DNA of 64,000 nucleotides from Breviolum minutum Mf 1.05b.01 (lineage: Eukaryota; Sar; Dinophyceae; Suessiales; Symbiodiniaceae), in contig DF241158.1 in NCBI GenBank assembly GCA_000507305.1, forward strand, positions 23,562-87,561. The letters run 5' to 3'. The notes under the pieces are model-generated. The model was not told where the DNA came from and ran no database searches. It saw nothing but the letters and a program-made list of their open reading frames with translations. The position numbers and the translations under genes were made by a program. Below, one piece after another: positions 34,101 through 44,600 of this stretch (its first letter is position 1; every line of letters starts with the position of its first letter).

Positions 34101-37100
34101 CCCGGTGGAGGATCCTGGAACGGAGGCAGGTTCAAGTTCGCCTCTATCTGCCGAGAAGCCGTCAGTTGAGCCCAGTACGTGCCAACATCTCCGCACAACT
34201 AGAGTTGGATCTAATGCCTATCAGAAGGTTATCAAATGCAAAGACTGTGGATATCAAGAAGTCACAAGATTCCAAAGCCAGACAGTATGGAAACCACGTC
34301 TCCAGATTCTTGTCGACATTCTGATGACAAGAAGGACTTTCGTGGAACCACTTCAACAACGTGGCGATGGAGGTGCGAGCTTTGTGGCTATGAGGAAAAA
34401 GGGCATAAGAGGCCAGGCATCACAGGTTTGCAGGCCTACATGGAGCAGAAGCAAGGTCTCACATTTCCAGACCCTCGGAGCTCGAGTGCAACTTCCGTCG
34501 CAACTGGTGTTCCGAGTGTTGGAGGAGAGGAAGCTCAACAGGTTGTATCCCTTTTACATCACACTATGGACATTCAACGTGAACTTGATCACCTGTGACA
34601 CTTGATCAGTTGGACAGAGTATATTACAAGTGCAAGGAGCTGGTGAAGTCAAAATGGTCTTCAACAATGGCAGCTTTGGTTCCACCCTCCAGGAAAGGTC
34701 CTACATCATCTACACCGACACCATCTGTGGCGGCAGGGCACGGGGAAGAAGGATCCTTATGACAAGGCCAGACCATTTACTTCAATGACTTATGAGTCTT
34801 GGAGTCAACAATTGATCAGTGAATGGGTTCACAAGGGCAAGACTTTCATCACCGTTGCAGAGACCGAGAAGACGTATTCGAAGCAAACCTATACCAAGTT
34901 CATGAACCGTAATCTTGTGAATGTCAGGCTCATTGAATTTGGGAAATTTCTGGAGATGCATGAGGCCAAGAAGAAAGAGCATACTTCAGGATCTTCAGCA
35001 ATGATGGTTACAGTAGCAACCACAGACAATGACTGTGAAGACTGCACCATTGCCATCTTGGATACTGGATGCAACAACACTTGCCATGGAAGCAAGTGGA
35101 TGGAGCGTTTCATGAAGGCAACCGGATACTTCATCCCTCTCCAACAGTCAGGTGGAAAGTTTTCAGGAGTTGGAGGCCAAGTGCAGGTGAAAGGCAAGAG
35201 AGAGATTCCCAGATTCCCATGTCTTTCAAGTTGTCTACTGGTGACTTCGTAGATGGCAAAATTTCATCAATTGAACTTGAAGGAAGTGAGGCACCATTGC
35301 TTCTCAGCATTCAAGCTCAAAAGCGTCTTAGATTGATCATCACCACCAAGGACAACACTGTCTACAGTGATTTCTTCGGCGCTTATCTTGATCTGGTTGA
35401 CCGAGATGGGCTACCAGGCAATCGTTTGATGCCGAGGGATTTTCAACAAGTTGGTGTTGCGCTTCAATCAGAGGCCGGGGCTTGGAGCACGGAGGATGAA
35501 GGACAAGAGAGTGAAAAGGTGCAGGATGATGGAAATAGTGGGGAAGTGACTTTGAGGCATTTGAACATCGCCGATGAGAAGTCCAAGACAATCTCAAAGG
35601 GCAAGAAGAAACAATTGGGAAGATGCGTTGAAGAAGTTGAAAGGGAGGATGTAGCTATGTGGTCTTCTGTGAGGTCAGGATACCAATCAAGGAGGAGAAC
35701 ACGTCAGCTACTCCGAAAAGGCTGCAAGACATTTCTTATGGAGATCTTTGCCGGAGCAGCTACTTTGTCGTGCCTGGCAGCTCAGTATGGTATGCCGATA
35801 TCAGCACCAATTGATATTATCCATGATGGCAGGCATGATTTGATGATCAAAGAGAACAGGGACTTTATTGACATGTGCATTGAAGAAGATGATCCGTATC
35901 TACTTACTTTTGCACCTGTTTGCGGTCCTTGGAGTCAATTTCAGAACATCAACATGGCCAAGAGTGAAGCCACAGCTGCAATGATTGCAGAACAACGTAG
36001 GCAGTGGTATCCCGTCATCAAGTGGGTGCTACAAACTCTCCGGGGAAGATTGAAGAAGGGTCGTGATGTCCTTCAAGGATTTGGAAAAGGAAGAGATCTA
36101 CAACTACCTCACGGGTGAACCCCTTGAGATTTGCAAGTTGGATCAATGCATGTACGGTTTGACGGATGCTGCAACTGGACTTTATCATCGGAAATCTACT
36201 GGAATGTTGCTGTCATCCAAGTGCATGAAAGAACAGCTTTCAAATCTTTGCGACCAATCTCACGGTCATGTGCCTTTGGAAGGAGGAACGCTCACCAAGC
36301 AATCTCAACAATGGCCACTCCTTGTGTGAGGCCATTCTTGATGGAGCATTTGAGGAGTTGAAGGGAAGCGTCATCAATCATGCGTTTCCGGCTGAGCAAG
36401 AAGGAGAAGAACATCTTGAACATGGTCTTCTCGATGGAATCTTTTCAGAACAAGATGTGGCAGAGCCTATGATGAAAAGAAGGAGGCTGGACTTGAATGA
36501 GCTCTGTCGTGAGGAGGACTAGACACAAGGAGAAGAACATGTGGCCGGTGTTGAAGCTAAGAGAAAAGCAGGTTGGTTGAAGCTACCACGAGACAAGCGT
36601 GTGCAATTCGCAGGTTGCATCAGATGATGGGACACTGTTCGGCAGCTGCTCTAACTAGAATGTTAAGGGCATCCGGATGTTCAGCTGATGTCTTGGAGGC
36701 AGTCAAGCATTTTCAGTGTCAAGCCTGTGAAGAAACTAGGAATGAACAACGACCACCTGTGACAAAACCACCGAAACCGGCTTCACAGCAAAAGTTCAAT
36801 TATGAAGTCTCTCTTGATGCTTTTGAAATTCATGATGCAGCAGGACATCGCCATACAATCCTTTCAATGGTTGACATGGCTACTAAGTACCATGTAGCAG
36901 TGCGAGTTGCAGGAGTTGGTACACCAACTTCGAAGTCATGTGCTGATGCTATGAACAATTCCTGGATTTCATGGGCGGGGGCACCAGCATATGTAGTCAC
37001 GGACCAAGGAGTTCACAACAAAGGCAGACTCTCTGCCCTGTTGACTTCACAAGGGACTCAGATTCGTGTTGTTGGTTTACATGCACCTTTTCAGCTTGGC

Positions 37101-40100
37101 TCTGGGGAGCGTCAAGGAGGAATCTTTAAGGAGATCATGAAGAAGGCTATTCAAGAGAGGCAGTTGCAAGGCGCAGATGTCATTGCAGCTTTGTGTTCAG
37201 AAACCTCAAAGGTGAAGAATTCACAGATGAACCATATGGGATTTACCTTTCACAATGGGTGTTGGGACAACAACCTCCAGATGTAACAAGCATCATCGAC
37301 AATGACTTCGATGAGGTCCTTGGCACTCAGCAGATTTTGGCAGATGATATTGAGGATGGAGAAGTTTTACCCCAAGAAAGGTTCATGATGCAACTTCTTG
37401 TGAGGCAGTGTGCAAAAGAAGCCTACATGAAAGTCGATGCATCGCAACGCATCCGGAAAGCCATGCGGTCCCTTTAGGAGTGGTGATCTTGTTTCATTTC
37501 TCCGCAGAGGAAAGTGGTATGGACCAGCCAGAGTCCTTACAACTGAAGGTCGAGGCTCTCTTTGGTTGATTCACGCTGGTGTGACTGTTTTGGTGGCTGA
37601 GACGTCATGCAGGCCAGCGACATCCGAAGAGGTGGCAAGGAAGTATGCATTGGAACTTCGACCCTCGACAAGGGGCAGGAGAGTGAGATTCCCAGATGAG
37701 GTTCACATTCCCTTTGAAGATGATTTTCCAGAAGGACGTGAAGTCCGAGAAGGTCAGACACCATTTCTTGACCTACTCGATGATGATGGCGCACCAACTT
37801 CAACAACGTCTGGTTCAGGAGTGGTTGCTAGCCCTGGACTTAATCCCGGAGGAACTGTGGTTGAACCAGCCATGGATGGCCCGGAGGGAGTTGACAACAC
37901 AGAAGTAGCACAAATCATGGACACACCGGCAACTCCAACTGCTATACAGGACCTTCACCACCACCAGGTCTTGACCAACTTGGAGTTCCAATGGATGATG
38001 TGGATGCATTGAACCAAACTATGAATGAAGAACGATTTCAGCCACAAGTCACCATGGAGCAACCAGAGGCAGAGATGACCCCGGTGACGAGCTTAGGGCA
38101 ACATCAAGATGCAGGAACAACATCACAGGACACTGCACTCACGCAGGCTATGAGGCGCAATCTTGATGCTCTAGATGGTCATCCTGCTCCACGACAACGC
38201 ACAACGGACCCTTTAGCCAGTGTGGTTGAAGGACAACAATTTTCCAAAGTTCACCGTTGGCATGCTTTTGTAGCTGGCCGGACCGAGAAGAAGTACAAGA
38301 AGAAAGTGGCAAAGACAGGTGCAGGAAGAGAGCTGCACTATGATAAAGAAGATACAAGTGTTTAGCAAAAGTTGGATGCAAACAGGATTAAGGAGTGGAA
38401 CAATTGGACGAAGTTTTCGGATGGCAAGTGGATCACCCGAGAAGACTTCATGAAGATGAAGGAGACGGATTCTACCTTGAAGATTATTCCTACCCGTTGG
38501 GTGGAAGTTGACAAGGCAGAGCCGGGAGAAGAGAGTGTTTTGAAATCCAGGTTGGTAGTCAGAGGAGACCTTGAGGATGCTTCAAAGGGGTTCTCAATTG
38601 ATGCTATCACTCGTTTTCACGCTGGCAGCCTGCCGCGACACACCGCTTTATGGAGGAGATATGTCAGCAGCATTTCTTCAAGGGTCAAAACTTGATAGAA
38701 CTTTGATCCTATCACAACCAAAAGGTGGCATTCCTGGACAACCTTCGGATCTTCTCTATCGAGTCTCTTCAACAGTCTATGGCACCAAAGATGCACCACG
38801 TGGATGGTTCAAGAATTTGGATGCTTCATCGAAGGAAGAAGGCCCAACACCTATACCTTTTGAAAATGCTTCCTACAGCCTGATTGCCAAGGATGGCAGT
38901 CTGTCTGGGTTGGTGGCAGTGCACGTCCATGACCTGATTTGGACAGGTGGCGAAGACATTGAGAAGGTTATGAAAAAGGTCTGTGACATGTACAAATTTG
39001 GTAAGTTGGGTTGGACAACTTCCGATACTGTGGAAGAGACATTCGACGTGATCAACATGGGATACACGTCACTTGTGATTCCCTGATTGATCGTGCGAAG
39101 CCAATCTTCTTGGATGTGAAGGAGAAGAAGAATTTTGAGAAGGTTGGAGATCGGCTGAAGGGACAATTGCGTAGCATCATTGGATCACTGGCTTGGTTGG
39201 CCAGAGTGTGTCGGCCAGACCTCTCCTACTCCGTTTGCAAGTTGCAGTCATGCGTCCATTCACCTACATATGAGGACGTGAAGTATCCCAGAAAGGCCTT
39301 TGTTTTCGAGGGGGCTTTGGTGGTTGGCATTCAGGACGCATCACATGCTGCAGACTATGACCTTAGCGGATCAGGAGAAAAGCTGGGATTCAGCAGTCAG
39401 AGTGGAAGACTTCTATGCCTAGCACATCGAGATTCTCAGCAATCGAAGTGTGGAGCTTTGATGTTGCTGGAATGTCACAGCACAGTTATCAAAAGAGTTT
39501 GCAGGAGCACACTTCAATTGGAGACTCTTTCACTTTTGGCTGGAGCAGAGGAGTCAGATCACTTGCGATTCATTCTTCATGGAATGACACACCCTTACAA
39601 AGCTGGAAGTGAACAATGGATGATTGAAGCACAAGATTCAGTGAATGTGGAATGGTTCACTGATTGTCGCAGTTTGGCAGATCACTTGGTTCAAGCTGGA
39701 TTGACGGTCGTAGCAGATAAGAGATTGGCAATCGATTTGTGTGGTCTTAGGCAAGTAATCTGGCGTCAGCCAGGTGAGATGCACGGTGACCCGCTTTTGA
39801 CTGACCATGTGCCACCCAATGCTACGACGAAAATCACTTGGACGACTACCGATAGGATGCTGGCAGATCCACTCACCAAGAGTATGAAGCCAAAAGGGCT
39901 TCTGGATCTCATGAAAGGTTGCAAGATTGATATGGCACCAACAAAATTTAATGGATGTGAAACTAAGGTGTCTTGACGAACATGGTGGCCATATCAATCC
40001 GCAACTTGGTGATCGGGAACTTGGCTCAAGCAATGCGAGGTGAAAACAAGCAGGGCGTTTCATCTAACCTTGTGCTGCTGTCAATTTTAGAAGAGTATGC

Positions 40101-41426
40101 TTAGACATCTTCAGCTATGGTATATAGCCATAATTTTCATGCAATCTTCTATCTTCAGAAGCGTTGGGCATGTAGTTGTAGAATTGTTGCAAAAGTAGAC
40201 CCTTCCATCCAATACGATTGTGTCAGAACACTTAATACTTGTATGGTTTGGCCCACAAAAGATTGTCCTTCTTGTGTGTGGTTGTTTCTTGTGAACTATT
40301 TTTGCTGAGACACTCTCACACTTGGTATTAACAGACATATATACGCAAGAAACTCGTGGGCAATCCGGTCCATTATATAGTTTGTGTATCGCGCACAAAT
40401 AATTATCGATTCGTATACCTAGTAATTGTGCTTTTTACATGTGTCCTGGGAACCAGTTGTACGTTATTATAAGTATTTGCTAGTGACATGCATGCTTTGA
40501 GAATGTCCCTACCATCCAACCTGGATTCTATGTCATCTCCGCTTAAAGCGCGAGCAATTTTTGGGGATGTCCTACGTCAATTGTCCTTTCGTTGTGTTTT
40601 TCGAGCTCGGGTAGGACTCAGGTTTTTCATGTACCGCAAGTCCTTTTTTAAAGGTGGCGAAAATGATCATGGTTATATGTGGGGTAGTCCTATGGCATTG
40701 TTTTCTTCTCTTGAAATTTTTGAATCATGTGAATTTGTTTGAGGCTTTCGTATTTACCAATAGAGCCGCGCGAGGCGGTGGCGGAAGTTTCAAGAATAGG
40801 AAACGTATAGGAGAGATTGGTTGTTGTGAATCACGGATGACAAAGCGAAAACACTGATGGATCTGACTAACTACCGAACTGTCCAACTGTCTAACTGATT
40901 AACTGACTAACTGGCTAGTTAGTTAGTTAGTTAGTTAGTTAGCTAGCTAGCTAGTTAGTTAGCCAGCTAGCTAGCTAGCTAGTTAGTTAGTTAGTAGCTA
41001 GCTGGCTAATGAGTTAGTTAGTTAGCTAGTTAGTTAGTTAGCTAGCTAGTTAGTTCGTGTGAGTGAGTTAGTTAGTTGGTTAGCAGAAAAGAGTGAGTAA
41101 GTTAGTAAGTTAGTAAGTTAGTAAGTTAGTTAGTTAATTAGTTAGTTACTTAATTTGTTTGTGAGTGGGTTAGTTAGTTAGTTAGTTAATCAGTTAGTGA
41201 GGTAGTTAGTTAGTTAGCTAGTTAGTTAGTTAGTCAGTTAGTTAGTTAGGTAGTTAGCTAGCTGGCTAATGAGTTAATTAGTTAGCTAGTTAGTTAGTTA
41301 GTTAGCTAGCTAGCTAGCTAGCTGGCTAATGAGTTAGATAGTTAGTTAGATAGCTAGCTAGCTAGCTAGCTAGCTAGCTAGCTAGTTAGTTAGTTAGTTA
41401 GTTAGTTAGTTAATTAGTTAGTGAAG

Positions 41427-41462
<36 letters not shown>

Positions 41463-41621
41463 GAGTTAGTTAGTGAGTGAGTGAGTGAGTTAGTTAGTTT
41501 GTTACTGAGTGAATGAGTTCGTTAGTTAGATAGTTAGTTTGTTTGTTGGTTAGTTAGTTAGTTAGCTGGCTAATGAGTTAGATAGTTAGTTAGTTGATTA
41601 GTTAGTTAGTTAGGTAGTTAT

Positions 41622-41665
<44 letters not shown>

Positions 41666-44600
41666 CTAGTCAGTTGGAAACCTCTCAAAATGCTGCAAAA
41701 CGCAGGTGTTTTGTACATTTTGACTTGCAAATGCGCTTCGCGCCACAGCGGCGTGCGATTTTCCACATCTGCAGTCCAAAAAGTGGTCCGTACCCGTCAG
41801 TTTTTTCATTTTTGACTTGCAAACTTCGCGCCACAGCGGCGTGCGATTTTTGGACATCTGACCTTCGAAAACTGGTCCGACCGTGTGGTGTTTTGTACAT
41901 TTTGACTTGAAAATGTGCTTCGCGCCACAGCGGCGTGCCATTTTTGGACATCTGACCTTCGAAAATTGGTCCGAGCGTGTGGTGTTTTGTGCATTTTGAC
42001 TTGAAAATGCGCTTCGCGCCACAGCGCCGTGCCATTTTTCATCTGTCTGCTAGAACAGGTACCTCCGCGCCCACCGCTTTAGCGAGGCTACTTTTCGAAC
42101 ATCAGGAACCACGAATCATTGAAAAAACACAGCGATTCGCGAGGTCCCTAACATTTCGCGCACGTGGACTTTCTGTCTAGTGACTCTACACGCGTGTTGA
42201 TCTTCTTTCTGCTGACTTGACATCTCTACTCTGCTTTTCAACTCTGCTGACTTGACACCTCTATCAACTCTGCTGACTTGACACCTCTACTCTGCTTTTC
42301 AACTTTGCATATTCTCGGAAGTTAGACTTCTAAACTTCCTTTTTTAGATTTACATTGATTTTTCACAATTTTTGGGCAGTGTCATTTGTCATCCTTTTTA
42401 AAGACGGTATCATGAGTGCTTATGTCATTGCCAGGTACCATATTGATCGTAATAGCAATGGTGTTTTTTTCCTGTTGGTCAGAATTAATGAAAACACATT
42501 GACCAGGCAGTTGGGATGCAGCATGAAGTTGTCACCGCAGCTGTGGCAGCAAGAGACGAAATAAATGAATTGATGCGGCATCTTTCTGAAGAGAGGAGTA
42601 GGAGTGACGTTGAGGGGCTTCGAGAAGCCATCAAGGCATGCCAGAAAGCTGGCCTCCCGAACCGTTGCATCAACGAAGCCCAGCAATCCTTGAATGAACT
42701 TGAGAAGCTCTTGGGCGAGTTGCACAGTGCTATCCTGTCAAGGGAATTGTCAACCTTGCAAGGCATTATCTCCGAGTGTCAAAGCAAAGGGATGCCGTCA
42801 AAGTATCTTCATGAGGCCTTGCGATGTCAAGAGGAAATCTTGCTTTTGATGGACAAACTCGAATCCGCACGGAAGCGCCTGGACCTTCAAAACCTCGACA
42901 AGGCCATTCAGGACTGTGGGAGAAGTCGGAGCTGTGGAAATTTTCAGAGTGAGTATGTTCGAATCGTTTGCTAGCCATGTACTTGACCTTCTTCAAGTCC
43001 TCTTTCAGGTTGATTTTCAGTGAAGTGACAAAGCTGGCATTGCTTGCAATGAGGAGTGCAAAACTTATGGCCTGCCTGCTCAGGCATTTGAAGAGGCCCG
43101 GGACACACGTTTGAACCAAATTTTTGCAGCTTTTCCGGTGCAATGTTTATCGATGTTTATCGGAGAGCGAAATGTCTATGGTACCTGGGCCTCTAGGCCT
43201 CTAGGGGGCCCGGCGTTGAGGTGTTTTTAGACTTCAGATGATTGTGCCATTTAATGAAGTTGAAATTTTGCAAATTCTTCAGGTGAGCTCAGCAAAAGCC
43301 TGCACAGAACATGTGGCATGCAAGTAGATACATATCATATATATATATATGTAAATACCGTTCTATATGCAATTGTTTTTCTACAAAGTGACGGTGTTGT
43401 GTGCTCCTGCTTCTCAGTGTCATTCTTTTTACTTTCTGTATCCATGGCCAGGCTTTGACAATTCGAGGCAGGATCAATGCAGTGCATTCGGACTTGAAGC
43501 TTGTTGTGGAGTCGAAAGACATCGACAGGGTGGAGGCCATGATTGTTGAATGCAAAAACCTTGGTTTGCCAGAAAAAGACTTTCTTGTGGCATGCAAATT
43601 GAAGCAAACTATGGATGACATGCTGGCGCAATTGAGCTCTTGTGCCTTGGCAGGTCCACATTTCATCTCGATGGTAGGGTGGTATGAAAGCTCGTAAACT
43701 TTGTTCGATATGATTCATTCTTTTGTTGATACCCAGGCTTTTTTTCAAAACGGCTAGACGTTCACAAATGCGAATACTACCTTCTCAAGTAGTCTTGTTA
43801 TGTTTTCAATACCCGGAGGAGGAAGGGCAAACCTAGACGAACAGAGAAATTGAAAAAACACAAACACGCAAAAACTTGATTCCAACACTATCAAAGAAGA
43901 GAAATGCCACAGAAGCTCGGGATAATTCCATAGATCGACCAGGGTTTTTGATCTCATTGGCCGGCGGCATTTGTTTGCAATCCTTCTGACAATCGTGATA
44001 AGGCGGCACAATTGGCATACCAAATCCATTTCCAATTTCATCAATGTCTCATGGTTCCACCCTGTATACCTGCTCTCAAACATTGCGAAACTATGAGCCT
44101 TCGACTGTATAAGAAGACCAGCCCACTGAACCATTAACTGCTTGTCTCCATGGTCTTTTGCACAGCAAGTCCACAAAGTGACTGCTCCAGGTGTGCGGAA
44201 GCAAGACGTTCATGAAATGGAGCAACAGATCAAGAATTGCGAGGACTTTGGCCTCGTTTCGCTTGAACTCCAGGCAGCCAAAGTCAAGAAATCCCAAATC
44301 AAAGAGCTGCTTTTGCAGCTCCAAGTCTCAACATCACGACGAGATTTGACGGCCTTGAGAGCCGTTCTTCGAGATTGCACAGAATCTCAGTTGCCAGAAC
44401 CCTACATGGCAGAAGCCTTGAACTTGAAGACTCACATGGAGACTCTGCTAGCAAAGGTTGAGGAAGCACAGCACAGTAAAGATTTGGAACGAATTCGTGC
44501 TGCGGTTTCTGAATGTGAAAAAGGTGGAGTTTCGCAGAGCTTCCTTGAAGATGCCAAGCTGACGCAAGCACAATTGGAGGGATTGATGGGAAGTTTGCAA

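Larger units (their letters stand above)
32073..40089 (+). mobile_element. Ty1/copia LTR retrotransposon, near full length, decayed
   Basis: It has two direct LTR-like ends of about 124 bp (32073-32196 and 39966-40089), a possible primer-binding site, and gag, zinc knuckle, protease, integrase, RT and RNase H in copia order (integrase before RT). The two LTRs differ at only two positions that I can count, which suggests recent insertion. Yet gag-pol is split over about ten frames with stops and frameshifts. I find no convincing target-site duplication. The element lies in sense orientation inside an intron of the helical-repeat gene, and the LTRs are unusually short for the superfamily. Internal identity to other family members cannot be judged here. 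Confidence 0.9.
31983..42506 (+). other. 10.5-kb intron (GC-AG) hosting a copia element
   Basis: It is bounded by the repeat-bearing exons on either side. It contains the copia element, the TTAG tract (40915-41665) and the 94-bp array (41695-42045). The sequences CTTGACACCTCTACTCTGC (42240-42300) show another small duplication near the acceptor side. Confidence 0.5.

Noticed and set aside
40915-41668. Internal telomere repeat
   Set aside because: The unit is TTAG/GCTA, not the TTTAGGG type expected for dinoflagellate telomeres.
41666-42042. - strand frames of 78-118 codons (REAHFQVKM, RSAFSSQN)
   Set aside because: They repeat every unit of the 94-bp array and lack an independent coding signal.
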